NCBI GenBank assembly: GCA_017404785.1
Contig: JAFRBQ010000019.1
Span: forward strand, 62,001 to 126,000
Length of the DNA stretch: 64,000 nucleotides
Reading direction: 5' to 3'
Origin: Erysipelotrichaceae bacterium
Lineage (GTDB): Bacteria; Bacillota_I; Bacilli_A; Erysipelotrichales; Erysipelotrichaceae
This document shows, piece after piece, positions 15,739-24,738 of this stretch (position 1 is its first letter; each line of letters opens with the position of its first letter). A program made the translations under genes and the position numbers. The notes beneath the pieces are model-generated. The model had not been told where the DNA came from, made no database searches, and saw nothing but the letters and a program-made list of their open reading frames with translations.

Positions 15739-17952
15739 ATGAAACGAAGTGATAACCGACTTCGTTTTCTCTATGCTCTGATGATCATGGCAGCATTGGC
15801 TGTCATTATTAATATTGGTTTTGTCACTCTGGGCAAGATCCATCTTCGTTCAAAGACATCGCTGGTGAATTATGTGAATTCGGTCTCCAATGTCGAAGAA
15901 AACATCTTTGCTTCGCGTGGGGTCATCTATGATTCATCGGGAACGATCATTGCTCAGGATGTCCAGACCTACGATATAATCTGTTACCTTGATCCTCAAC
16001 GTTTATCCAGTGGAGATCAGGTCGCCTATGTCGACAATCCAAGCTATGCCGCAGAAGTGCTGGCACCGATCCTGAAAATGGAAGCCAAGGATATCTATGA
16101 CATCCTTGTAAGCAATACTCATCTATATCAGATCGAACTTGGTGCAAATGGCCGCAATCTTTCCAAGGAACAGCGGGATCAGATAAAAGCCATCCCAGGG
16201 CTCAACGGCATCGATTTCCGCAATTCCTATGAACGCTACTATCCTTACGGGGAGAGCTTCTGTCCGCAGCTTGTAGGCTTTGCGAAGTCCGACAATACGG
16301 GAAAGCTCGTTGGCAGAATGGGAGTTGAAGAATATCTTGATGATGAACTTTCAGGGACTGATGGCTTTCATTCCTATCAGATGGATAAGAATGGCTACAC
16401 CTTGCCTGGCATGTATGACAAGACGATCGAAGCGATCAACGGCTATGATGTCTATCTGACCCTTGATGTCTCCATTCAGGAAGCACTCAATTCGGCCATT
16501 GAGACAACGATCGAATACAAGGATGCCTCCAGGGTCTGGGCAGCAGTCGTTGAAGTTAAGACCGGCAGGATCCTGGGTTGGGGACAATATCCTTCTTTTG
16601 ATCCGAACAATATAACTACCGATGACGTTCAGGTAAACTTTGGCGCGCAGCTGGCCTATGAACCTGGTTCCGTCATAAAATCCGTGATCTATGCAGCCGC
16701 CATGGATATGGGCGTCTATGATAATGCTTATTTTGATTCTTCGCCGTACTGCTACACTGCTTCTACCGGCAGGACCTATGGAGGTTCGGGACAGCTTGGT
16801 TGTATCAAGAATGTCGATAATAAAGACTGGGGTATGATCCCGCTTGATTATGGGCTGATCTATTCAAGCAACGTTGCAACAGCGACGCTTTTATCGCAAT
16901 ATGTCGGAGTTGACGGTTATGAAGATTACATCCATCGTTTTCACCTGTATGAAAAGGTCAATTCAGACGGCATCTCAGAGGTTACCGGTTTGACCAACTA
17001 CGGCAATTCTCCGGTCGATGACATAACCGCCACTTATGGTCAGGGTTCTTCTACGACGATGCTGCAGCTGCTTCAGGCTTATACAGCAATCTTTGGCAAC
17101 GGGGAGATGTATAAACCGTACATCATCGACAAGATCGTCGATCCGAATACCGATACCCTTGTATACAAAGGTGGAAAGAAAACAGTAGGTCAGCCGATAA
17201 GTGCTGAGACGGCCAGAGAAATGCAGGATCTTTTAAGAAGAGTAGTATCTGATCCTGAAGGAACCTGCCGTCACTATGCAGCCAAAAGCGTTGAAGTCAT
17301 GGGCAAGACCGGTACATCCGAGATACCTCTGGATGGCGAATACAGCGAAGATGAAAGCATCATTTCCTGCATGCTGGGTTTCCCATATGAAGATCCGCAA
17401 TACATGGTCTATTTTGCCTATGTTTCACCAAAGACTCTTTATTACAACTACGAAGTAAAACCGATCCCAGATCTGATCGATCGGATCGCAGTTCTGGAAA
17501 ACATCTCCTTTGATGAAAACGGCAATGCTCCTAAATATATTGAAGAATTTGATATGCCTAAACTGTTGTCCAAAAAGACCGAAAGTGCCAAAGAAGAACT
17601 GGAGGCCATGGATCTTGATGTGATAATCATCGGGGATGGAAAAAGTGTCATTGGACAGTATCCTTTGGAAAACAGTAAAGTCTATTCCGGACACAAGGTC
17701 TTTATCCTCACTGATGGCAGGAATATATCGATTCCTGATTTTAGCGGCTGGAGCAGGAAGGAAGTAATAAACTACTGGAATCTTTCCAAGCTTTCGATCG
17801 TAATGGATGGCTATGGTGTGGCTTATGCTCAATCGGTTTCTCCTTACAGCATCGTTGATTCAAGCACCAATATCACGATCAGTTTCAGGGAGATAAACTA
17901 TGTGGAAAAAACTCCGGAAACAGAAGAAGAGGGACAGGAAAAACCTGAATAA
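15739..17952 (+). CDS. Class B penicillin-binding protein (transpeptidase) with two PASTA-like domains
   Basis: 737 residues. One N-terminal membrane anchor (about 10-32), a dimerisation or pedestal domain with FASRGVIYDSSG near residue 54, and a transpeptidase domain with all three catalytic motifs: SVIK (PGSVIK near 308), SSN (YSSNVAT near 375) and KTG (MGKTGTSEI near 521). The end (about 595-720) carries two PASTA-like repeats that begin DMPKLLSKK and SIPDFSGWS. It crosslinks septal peptidoglycan. PASTA repeats are usual for the FtsI/PBP2x/SpoVD branch; as the only PBP in the division cluster it is most likely the FtsI equivalent rather than a sporulation enzyme. Confidence 0.94.
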   Translation: MKRSDNRLRFLYALMIMAALAVIINIGFVTLGKIHLRSKTSLVNYVNSVSNVEENIFASRGVIYDSSGTIIAQDVQTYDIICYLDPQRLSSGDQVAYVDNPSYAAEVLAPILKMEAKDIYDILVSNTHLYQIELGANGRNLSKEQRDQIKAIPGLNGIDFRNSYERYYPYGESFCPQLVGFAKSDNTGKLVGRMGVEEYLDDELSGTDGFHSYQMDKNGYTLPGMYDKTIEAINGYDVYLTLDVSIQEALNSAIETTIEYKDASRVWAAVVEVKTGRILGWGQYPSFDPNNITTDDVQVNFGAQLAYEPGSVIKSVIYAAAMDMGVYDNAYFDSSPYCYTASTGRTYGGSGQLGCIKNVDNKDWGMIPLDYGLIYSSNVATATLLSQYVGVDGYEDYIHRFHLYEKVNSDGISEVTGLTNYGNSPVDDITATYGQGSSTTMLQLLQAYTAIFGNGEMYKPYIIDKIVDPNTDTLVYKGGKKTVGQPISAETAREMQDLLRRVVSDPEGTCRHYAAKSVEVMGKTGTSEIPLDGEYSEDESIISCMLGFPYEDPQYMVYFAYVSPKTLYYNYEVKPIPDLIDRIAVLENISFDENGNAPKYIEEFDMPKLLSKKTESAKEELEAMDLDVIIIGDGKSVIGQYPLENSKVYSGHKVFILTDGRNISIPDFSGWSRKEVINYWNLSKLSIVMDGYGVAYAQSVSPYSIVDSSTNITISFREINYVEKTPETEEEGQEKPE

Positions 17953-17955
17953 TTA

Positions 17956-17982
17956 TTGACGTTGAAGATAATAGTGTATAAT
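17956..17982 (+). promoter_or_regulatory. mraY promoter candidate
   Basis: TTGACG (17956-17961), 15-base spacer, TATAAT (17977-17982). Seven bases separate the -10 from the ATG, so transcription would begin at or one base before the start codon. Confidence 0.6.
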
Positions 17983-17989
17983 AAGCAGT

Positions 17990-18955
17990 ATGCGATATTT
18001 AATTGGATTAGTACTGAGCGTTGGTCTGATGATCCTGGCAATGCCCAAGTTCATAGCTTATCTTAAATCAAGAAACATCAACCAGGTCACATCTGAATAT
18101 GCCTTACAGGAATTCAAAGAAAAGAGTAGGACACCTATCATGGGTGGTCTGCTTTTTGTGGTCATACCGATCATTGTCTACGCTATCGTTTACTTTAAAG
18201 GATTGAGTGACAGAAGGCTTCTGTTTGTGCTGCTTTCATATGTCCTTTACTGTTCAGTGGGCTTTATCGATGACTGTCTGGTCATCTCTTCCAATTCAAA
18301 CGAGGGACTTTCACCGATCACCAGACTTCTCATGGAGTTTGGCTACGGGCTGATCCTGTTTTTTCTGTTCAGAGATATCATTCCTATGCAGGTAACGATC
18401 CCGTTCCTTCACATTACAATTAAGCTGCACTGGCTGATCTTTGTCCCGTTCATGCTTCTTCTGTATATGGCTGAAGCCAACGCTGTCAACTTTACCGACG
18501 GTATGGATGGCCTCTGTGCCGGTGTATCTTTTATCGGTCTGGTTGCTTTCTATATCCTGAGCATGCTTAAGGGCTTTTCAGGCATCGCCTTGTTCATCGT
18601 CTGTGTTCTGGGTGGATTATTGGGCTATCTGAAGTTCAATTTCAAACCGGCCAGGATCTTCATGGGTGACAGCGGATCACTGGCACTTGGTGCCCTGTTT
18701 GCTTCACTTGGCATCGTCCTTGATCAGACCATCGCCTTGTTCTTCATCGGCGGTGTCTTTGTCGTCGAGATGGCCTGTGTCCTCATCCAGCAGATCGCCG
18801 TCCGCATTTTCCACAAGCGCATCTTCTCATATACACCTATCCATTATGCCTTTGTGCTCAAGGGTATCACGGAGACCAAAGTCGTCGAAGGTTTCTATCT
18901 TGTGGAACTTGTTCTGGCACTGATCGGCCTGCTGATAGGTATGAATGCCTTATGA
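17990..18955 (+). CDS. mraY: Phospho-N-acetylmuramoyl-pentapeptide transferase
   Basis: 321 residues, about ten membrane helices. MraY transfers phospho-MurNAc-pentapeptide to undecaprenyl phosphate, making lipid I at the membrane. Conserved loops are seen: KSRTPIMGGLLF near residue 44, GFIDDCLV near 90 (Asp pair), NAVNFTDGMDGLCAG near 164, and FMGDSGSLALGA near 223, with the histidine-rich end loop PIHYAFVLKG. There is no Shine-Dalgarno before the ATG. It overlaps recJ by 4 bases (ATGA-type). murD, ftsW and murG, which normally follow, are missing here. Confidence 0.97.
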   Translation: MRYLIGLVLSVGLMILAMPKFIAYLKSRNINQVTSEYALQEFKEKSRTPIMGGLLFVVIPIIVYAIVYFKGLSDRRLLFVLLSYVLYCSVGFIDDCLVISSNSNEGLSPITRLLMEFGYGLILFFLFRDIIPMQVTIPFLHITIKLHWLIFVPFMLLLYMAEANAVNFTDGMDGLCAGVSFIGLVAFYILSMLKGFSGIALFIVCVLGGLLGYLKFNFKPARIFMGDSGSLALGALFASLGIVLDQTIALFFIGGVFVVEMACVLIQQIAVRIFHKRIFSYTPIHYAFVLKGITETKVVEGFYLVELVLALIGLLIGMNAL

Positions 18956-20463
18956 GTTACAGGATTGATCATGACACTTCAGAATTGAAGAAACGCATCT
19001 GCAGGATCAATAACATTGATGAAAAGATGCTCGATGTTTCAGACTTTGAAGTGGATTATGAATTAGAAATATTGAAAGAATTCAGAAAACAGCTTTTATC
19101 CGACAAGGATAAAAGATTTTTTATTGTGGGAGATTATGATTGCGATGGCATATGCGCTACCGTTATCATCAAAAGACTTTTTGAAGATCTCGGGATCGAA
19201 TCTAATTACTACATCCCCAGCAGATCGAAACAGGGCTATGGCATAAACAATGACATTGTAAAGATTGCATATGACAATGGCTTTAAAGCGATCATCTGTG
19301 TCGATAATGGAGCCGTGGCCTATGAACAGATGCAATACGCAAAACAGCTCGGTTTAAAGACCTACATCATCGATCATCACGAATATGAGAAAAAGATCGA
19401 AGTCGATGGTTTCCTGCATCCTGATCTTTTCCCGGATAAGTATCACGATATGTGTGCGGGAGGTCTCTGCTGCCTTTTGTCCAACAGCTTCCGTGAAGAT
19501 GATCTGAGCAGCGTCTATGGGGGACTTGCTACGCTGGCGGATATGGTCAGTGTTCTCAATTACAACCGTTATCTTCTGAAGAATATGATCAGGATCCTGG
19601 AAAACAAGCAGGTATATCCGATCATGTATCTTCTGGATGGAAATAAAGTCAGCTATGATTCCTTATCCTACAACGTCATTCCCAAGATAAACGCCGTTTC
19701 AAGACTGGAAGATATGATGAATGTCAATTACGTTGTCAGATATCTTCTGGATGATTCCGCTTCGTGCATGAAATATCTCAATAAGATCGAAGAGATTAAC
19801 GTGACCAGAAAGGATCTGACTCTGCAGATGTCAGAGCTTGCCAAAAGACTGGCTGATGAGACAAAGGATTTCATGATCATCAGATCTGAAGTTTTCAAGG
19901 AAGGGCTATGCGGACTCATTGCCAACAGACTTTTAAGTCAATATAACAGACCGATACTGATCCTGGCACAATCTGATGGAATACTTAAGGGTTCAGGAAG
20001 AGCGCCGGAAGGTTTTGATATGTTTGGCTATCTCAACGAGATAAGAGATCTGTTTACGGCATATGGAGGTCATTCCCAGGCTGTCGGACTCAGTATGGAT
20101 GCAGACAGATTTGATGAACTTGAAGAATTTATTGAAACTCATCCGTTTGACTTCAAGGCTGATGACAAGGATGCTTTGTATTTCAAGCAGGAGGATCTTG
20201 ATAACGGACTGCTTGAAGAGCTTAAGCAAATGAAACCTTATGGAACAGGCTTCAAAGAACCGTTACTCTGCATTGATGGAAACTACAGAAAAAAGTACTC
20301 AATCAAGGGTATCTATCCTAAATTTATCCTCAATGAAAAGCTTGAAGCTATCAGCTTCAATACCGCTTTGGCAAACAGAGAATTCACCATGATGCTTGGT
20401 CATCTCAAGCCTGATAACTACCATAAAGGCAACCTGTCTTTCGTAATTGAAGATTTAATTTAG
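18952..20463 (+). CDS. recJ: Single-stranded-DNA exonuclease RecJ-like protein
   Basis: 503 residues, shorter than the usual 570-770. Motif I is VGDYDCDGICA near residue 60 and the DHH motif is IIDHHEYEK near 140, both for metal binding. The DHHA1 part has KGSGRAPEGFDMFGYL near 346 and YGGHSQAVGLSM near 366. The end (MKPYGTGFKEPLLCIDG and beyond) fits the OB-like domain that RecJ uses to hold single-stranded DNA. RecJ degrades single strands 5' to 3' in recombination and repair. Its placement directly after mraY, translationally coupled, is unusual. A shorter DHH phosphodiesterase role is less likely because of the C-terminal domain. Confidence 0.87.
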   Translation: MSYRIDHDTSELKKRICRINNIDEKMLDVSDFEVDYELEILKEFRKQLLSDKDKRFFIVGDYDCDGICATVIIKRLFEDLGIESNYYIPSRSKQGYGINNDIVKIAYDNGFKAIICVDNGAVAYEQMQYAKQLGLKTYIIDHHEYEKKIEVDGFLHPDLFPDKYHDMCAGGLCCLLSNSFREDDLSSVYGGLATLADMVSVLNYNRYLLKNMIRILENKQVYPIMYLLDGNKVSYDSLSYNVIPKINAVSRLEDMMNVNYVVRYLLDDSASCMKYLNKIEEINVTRKDLTLQMSELAKRLADETKDFMIIRSEVFKEGLCGLIANRLLSQYNRPILILAQSDGILKGSGRAPEGFDMFGYLNEIRDLFTAYGGHSQAVGLSMDADRFDELEEFIETHPFDFKADDKDALYFKQEDLDNGLLEELKQMKPYGTGFKEPLLCIDGNYRKKYSIKGIYPKFILNEKLEAISFNTALANREFTMMLGHLKPDNYHKGNLSFVIEDLI

Positions 20464-20475
20464 TTTTACTATAAT
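20447..20475 (+). promoter_or_regulatory. apt promoter
   Basis: TTGAAG (20447-20452), 17-base spacer, TATAAT (20470-20475), overlapping the last codons of recJ. Confidence 0.75.
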
Positions 20476-20508
20476 TGATTTGTATTTTATTTTTCGGGGA
20501 GAAAAACA

Positions 20509-21021
20509 ATGAACCTTAACGACTATGTAGCATCGATTCCTGATTTTCCAAGCAAGGGTATTCTGTTCAGAGATATCACGCCATTAATGGCTGATGGTGA
20601 AGCTTTCAAATATGCCTGTGACAAGCTTATTGAATACGCAAGAAAGATCGGTGCTGAAGTAGTTGCCGGACCGGAATCAAGAGGATTCATTTTTGGCTGT
20701 CCGGTCGCCTATGAGCTCAAGATCGGTTTTGTACCGGTCAGAAAGCCGAACAAGCTTCCGCGCAAGACCATTTCCATTACCTATGATCTGGAATACGGCA
20801 CAAATGAACTTCATATCCATGAAGACGCAATCAAACCGGGACAGAAGGTATTGATCATCGATGACCTTTTAGCTACCGGTGGTACAGTTGATGCGACGAT
20901 CAAACTTGTTGAACAATTAGGCGGTGAAGTAGTAGGCTGCGCCTTCCTGATCGAATTGGAAGATCTAAAGGGCAGGGAAGTATTAAGTGGCTACGATGTA
21001 TTCACATTAATGAAGTATTAG
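20509..21021 (+). CDS. apt: Adenine phosphoribosyltransferase
   Basis: 170 residues, the normal size. Converts adenine and PRPP to AMP for purine salvage. The PRPP-binding motif [13 protein letters not shown] is at about residues 117-129, [10 protein letters not shown] near 58 and [14 protein letters not shown] near 84 are also typical. CGGGGA ribosome binding site. The order recJ-apt-relA matches Bacillus and other Firmicutes, which supports the neighbouring calls; AMP salvage and (p)ppGpp metabolism are thereby placed side by side. Confidence 0.97.
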   Translation: MNLNDYVASIPDFPSKGILFRDITPLMADGEAFKYACDKLIEYARKIGAEVVAGPESRGFIFGCPVAYELKIGFVPVRKPNKLPRKTISITYDLEYGTNELHIHEDAIKPGQKVLIIDDLLATGGTVDATIKLVEQLGGEVVGCAFLIELEDLKGREVLSGYDVFTLMKY

Positions 21022-21028
21022 AATAAAT

Positions 21029-21049
21029 CGAAGCTCAGCTTCGGTTTTT
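21029..21049 (+). terminator. Terminator between apt and relA
   Basis: CGAAGC / GCTTCG stem with a 3-base loop and five T. Its stem is short, so partial read-through into relA, which has no clear promoter, is likely. Confidence 0.7.
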
Positions 21050-21060
21050 CATTAAAGAAG

Positions 21061-23235
21061 ATGGCAAAAAAAGGGATTTCTACAGAAAAAGAGCTTTTCG
21101 ATCAGATCAAGACCTATATCACCAATCCTGATTCGATAGCTCAGATCAAGAAGGCATATGATTATGCCTACGACAAGCACAAGGACCAGAAAAGAAAATC
21201 CGGTGAACCTTACTTTGTGCATGTTTTGAATGTGGCCTATGAACTGGCCAAGCTGGAGGTCGATCCCAATACCATCTGTGCTGGACTTTTGCATGATGTC
21301 ATTGAAGACTGCGATGTCACCAAGGAAGAGTTCATTGAGGAATTCGGTGAAGAGATTTATGAGATCGTTGAAGCTGTAACCAAGATCTCAAACCTGAAAT
21401 TTGCCGATGAAAAGGAATATCAGGCGACCAATCACCGCAAGATCCTGATCGCGATGGCCAAGGACGTGCGTGTCATTCTGGTCAAGCTGGTCGACAGACT
21501 CCACAATATGCGGACGCTGGAATATCTGCCGCCGGAGAAACAGAAAAGGATCGCCAGAGAGACACTGGATGTCTATGCGCCGATCGCTCACCGTTTAGGT
21601 ATCGCCGAGATCAAGAACGAACTCGAGGACCTGGCTTTCTATTATCTGGACAACGAAAAGTATCACGAGATCGCAAGACTCGTTGAATCAAAGAAATCGG
21701 AAAGAGATCAGCAGATCGACATCATGATGGAAGATATCTCCATCGTTTTACAGATGCACAATATTCCTTTCAGGATCTTTGGCCGTTCAAAACATCTTTA
21801 TTCCATAAATAAGAAGATGATCACCAAGAATAAACGCTTTGATGAGATCCTTGACCTTCTGGCTATCAGGATCGTCACCAAGACGGAGCTCAACTGTTAC
21901 GAGATCCTGGGCTATATCCATGCGGTCTATCGTCCGATACCTGGACGTCTGAAGGACTATATCGCCATGCCGAAGATGAACATGTATCAGTCTTTGCATA
22001 CCACGATCGTTGGACCTGATGGCAGGATCTATGAAGTTCAGATCAGAACGGAAGAGATGGACGAGGTCGCTGAAAGAGGTATCGCTGCCCACTGGTCATA
22101 CAAGGAAGGCAAGATCCACTCCCAGAAGAAACTGGTCGAAGAACTCAACTGGCTCAAGGCTTTTGAAGACAACAGTGAACTTGATGCCAAGGAATACATG
22201 AACGATATCACCCATGATATCTTCAATGCGAACATCTACTGTCTTACTCCGCGTGGCCGGGTCATTGACTTGGCAGCCGGGGCAACACCGATCGATTTCG
22301 CCTACAGGATCCATACCGAAGTCGGTAACCAGACCGTCGGCGCTTTGGTCAACGGCGTCCTGGTACCTTTGAATACGCCTTTAAAGACCGGCGATGTTGT
22401 AGAACTTCGCACCAATAAGAACTCTACACCGTCCGAAGACTGGCTGAAGATCGTCAAGACCAACCATGCCCGCAACAAGATCAAGGCTTTCTTTCTGAAG
22501 AAGGAACTTGAGGACAAGGAAGAATTCATCAAGGCCGGTGAAAACATGCTGAAAGAAGACATACGCAGGCATGACCTGGATGTCGATGAACTGATGGATG
22601 ACAAGAAACTTGAAAAGGTCGCCAACAGCTTCCAGTTGAGTAATGTCAACGACATGTTCTATGCGATAGGCATGAAATCCATGACGACGATCGCCGTCAT
22701 AGAAAAGCTCACCAAGTTCGGCAAGAAGGAAGTCGATCTTGACTATATTGAAAAGATAACCAAAAAAAATGCCGAAAGAAATCATATCGTCTCCAAGACC
22801 GGTATTGTGGTTACAGGAATATCTTCTATGAAGATCGCCTTGTCGCCATGCTGCTCACCGGTTTATGGCGATGATATCGTCGGCTTTGTCTCCAAGGGAC
22901 AGGGTATCAAGGTCCACCGCAGGGATTGTCCAAACATGAACAATGTCAAAAGGATCATTGATGTCAGCTGGGATGAAAACCGACCGGATATCAAATATGA
23001 AGCTTCGATCAAGATCTTCTCCAAGGACCGTTCGTTCCTTCTGACGGATCTGGTCACGATCGTTGCCCAGTACAAGGCCAATCTGACCTTCGTCAATTCG
23101 GCCGTCAACAATGAAGATCTGACTGCCACGACCAATATGTCTTTCATGGTGAATGACCTTGAACACCTTGAAAATATCATGGCCAATCTGCGCAAGGTTG
23201 ACAGCGTTATTTCGGTTGAAAGAGCTATCAAATAA
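21061..23235 (+). CDS. relA: Bifunctional (p)ppGpp synthetase/hydrolase
   Basis: 724 residues with the complete Rel architecture. HD hydrolase domain: KSGEPYFVHVLNVA near residue 43 and LLHDVIEDC near 76, with VDRLHNMRTL near 143. Synthetase domain: GRSKHLYSINKKM near 242 and PGRLKDYIAMPKMNMYQSLH near 301 (20 residues). TGS domain from about 387 (YCLTPRGRVIDLAAGATP), a zinc-finger-like CCSPVYGDD segment near 598, and a C-terminal ACT domain (about 650-724). It makes the stringent alarmone on starved ribosomes and removes it. The usual dtd gene behind it is absent; a T-box follows. Confidence 0.97.
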   Translation: MAKKGISTEKELFDQIKTYITNPDSIAQIKKAYDYAYDKHKDQKRKSGEPYFVHVLNVAYELAKLEVDPNTICAGLLHDVIEDCDVTKEEFIEEFGEEIYEIVEAVTKISNLKFADEKEYQATNHRKILIAMAKDVRVILVKLVDRLHNMRTLEYLPPEKQKRIARETLDVYAPIAHRLGIAEIKNELEDLAFYYLDNEKYHEIARLVESKKSERDQQIDIMMEDISIVLQMHNIPFRIFGRSKHLYSINKKMITKNKRFDEILDLLAIRIVTKTELNCYEILGYIHAVYRPIPGRLKDYIAMPKMNMYQSLHTTIVGPDGRIYEVQIRTEEMDEVAERGIAAHWSYKEGKIHSQKKLVEELNWLKAFEDNSELDAKEYMNDITHDIFNANIYCLTPRGRVIDLAAGATPIDFAYRIHTEVGNQTVGALVNGVLVPLNTPLKTGDVVELRTNKNSTPSEDWLKIVKTNHARNKIKAFFLKKELEDKEEFIKAGENMLKEDIRRHDLDVDELMDDKKLEKVANSFQLSNVNDMFYAIGMKSMTTIAVIEKLTKFGKKEVDLDYIEKITKKNAERNHIVSKTGIVVTGISSMKIALSPCCSPVYGDDIVGFVSKGQGIKVHRRDCPNMNNVKRIIDVSWDENRPDIKYEASIKIFSKDRSFLLTDLVTIVAQYKANLTFVNSAVNNEDLTATTNMSFMVNDLEHLENIMANLRKVDSVISVERAIK

Positions 23236-23244
23236 TGCTAGAAT
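23216..23244 (+). promoter_or_regulatory. Promoter of the hisS-aspS T-box transcript
   Basis: TTGAAA (23216-23221), 17-base spacer, TAGAAT (23239-23244), overlapping the last codons of relA; predicted start near 23251. Confidence 0.75.
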
Positions 23245-23250
23245 TTTAGT

Positions 23251-23457
23251 GTCAATAAGGAAAATAATCGTCTATCTGATTCATAGCGAGAAGTGAACGG
23301 TGAAAGGCTTCATGAAGGTATGCGAGTGACACTTCCTTGATATCTGTGAAAACAGATCGTAGAACTGCGTTAAAGTTTCAAAGGGCACATATTCTATGTG
23401 AACTAAGGTGGCAACGCGTTAAATCAACGTCCTTAGATAAGGACGTTTTATTTTTTT
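23251..23457 (+). promoter_or_regulatory. T-box riboswitch before hisS-aspS
   Basis: The T-box core AAGGTGGCAACGCG is at 23405-23418, followed by a terminator with arms AACGTCCTT / AAGGACGTT and a T tract. The base of Stem I is AAGGAA (23257-23262) pairing with TTCCTT (23333-23338). Just inside it is GACAC (23328-23332), which holds both GAC (Asp) and CAC (His). GAC is followed by the purine usually seen after the specifier. The variable base after TGG in the T-box is C, which pairs with the G73 discriminator of tRNA-Asp and not with C73 of tRNA-His. Uncharged tRNA binding allows read-through into both synthetase genes. Confidence 0.9.
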
Positions 23458-23469
23458 AAGGAGGATAAG

Positions 23470-24738
23470 ATGGCTTATCAAACAGTAAAAGGTACTTATG
23501 ATCTGCTTCCTGAGACCATGGTAAAGTTCAACATGCTGAGCAATCTGTTCAGACATTTCCTGGAACTGTACGGTTACAGCGAGATCAAGACGCCGGTCTT
23601 TGAATATACGGGGGTCTTCAAGAAGGAAAATGACACTTCCGATATGGTGACCAAAGAGATGTACACCTTCTCGGTCAATGACAAGGATTCTTTGACACTC
23701 AGGCCGGAAGGCACAGCTGGTGTCATCAGATCTTTTGTTGAAAACAAGATGTATGGAAATTCGGAACTGCCGGTAAAACTGGGCTATATCGAGGAGATGT
23801 TCAGACATGAACGTCCGCAGAAGGGCAGACAGCGTCAGTTCACTCAGCTGGGAATCGAATGCATCGGCGACAAGGATCCTCTGATCGATGCGGAAGTCAT
23901 CGCCATGGGTTATTTCTATATCAAAACTCTGGGATTAGAATCGATCAAAGTTCTGATCAATTCACTTGGCGATAATGAATCAAGACTGAATTACAAGAAT
24001 ACGCTTATCTCATACTTTGAACCTCACAATGAGGAACTTTGCACAGATTGTAAGAACAGGCTCTACAAGAATCCTCTGCGGATCCTTGACTGCAAGATCG
24101 ACCACGATAAGGACATCATCGCAAATGCCCCTAAGATGGTCCTGTCTGAACAGTCTCAGTTATATTTTGAAAAAGTCAAACACTATCTTGATCTGCTTGG
24201 CATTCCTTATGAAGTAGATGACAAGCTCGTCAGGGGACTTGATTACTATACGGATACAGTATTTGAAGTCGTCTCTACCAATGAGGCTTCAGGTTCCCAG
24301 GCCACGATCTTTGGCGGAGGACGCTATGACAATCTGGTCAAGGAGATGGGGGGACCTGAGATGTCCGGTATCGGCTTTGCGATCGGTGTTGAAAGGCTCA
24401 TGATCCTGTGTGATGCCGAACAGGTCCTTGACTACGAAAAGAATCTTGACTGCTATGTCATAAACCTGAATGAAGATAAGGACTATGCCTTCGATATCCT
24501 TGAGGAATTAAGAGACAATTCCTTCACCAGCGAAATGGACTACTATGGCCGTTCCCTTAAGGCTCAGTTCAAGTCGAGTGATCGCAAGAAGGCGAGATTC
24601 ATCCTGATCATCGGTGAAGATGAAGTAAAGAATAATGTCGTAACTCTGAAAGATACCCTGACACAGGCTCAGGAAGAAGTAAAAAGAGATAAACTGGTCG
24701 AAAGGATCGATCAGCTGATGGAGGATTATTATGTATAG
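23470..24738 (+). CDS. hisS: Histidyl-tRNA synthetase
   Basis: 422 residues, class II synthetase. Motif 2 region FRHERPQKGRQRQFTQLGIE near residue 112 (20 residues) and motif 3 GIGFAIGVERLMIL near 300 are intact; TLRPEGTAGVIR near 75 and GLDYYTDTVFEV near 257 are HisRS marks that bind histidine. The C-terminal anticodon-binding domain covers about 325-422. AAGGAGG lies 5 bases before the ATG. The frame overlaps aspS by 8 bases, so the two enzymes are made from one T-box-controlled message. Confidence 0.97.
   Translation: MAYQTVKGTYDLLPETMVKFNMLSNLFRHFLELYGYSEIKTPVFEYTGVFKKENDTSDMVTKEMYTFSVNDKDSLTLRPEGTAGVIRSFVENKMYGNSELPVKLGYIEEMFRHERPQKGRQRQFTQLGIECIGDKDPLIDAEVIAMGYFYIKTLGLESIKVLINSLGDNESRLNYKNTLISYFEPHNEELCTDCKNRLYKNPLRILDCKIDHDKDIIANAPKMVLSEQSQLYFEKVKHYLDLLGIPYEVDDKLVRGLDYYTDTVFEVVSTNEASGSQATIFGGGRYDNLVKEMGGPEMSGIGFAIGVERLMILCDAEQVLDYEKNLDCYVINLNEDKDYAFDILEELRDNSFTSEMDYYGRSLKAQFKSSDRKKARFILIIGEDEVKNNVVTLKDTLTQAQEEVKRDKLVERIDQLMEDYYV

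Noticed and set aside
22302..22785. Long open frames on the minus strand inside relA (117 and 134 codons)
   Set aside because: They are shadows of relA, overlap each other, lack ribosome binding sites and show no recognisable domain.
23330..23332. CAC as the certain specifier of the T-box (His)
   Set aside because: The following base is not a purine and the T-box N base does not match tRNA-His; GAC fits better, so His specificity was not asserted.
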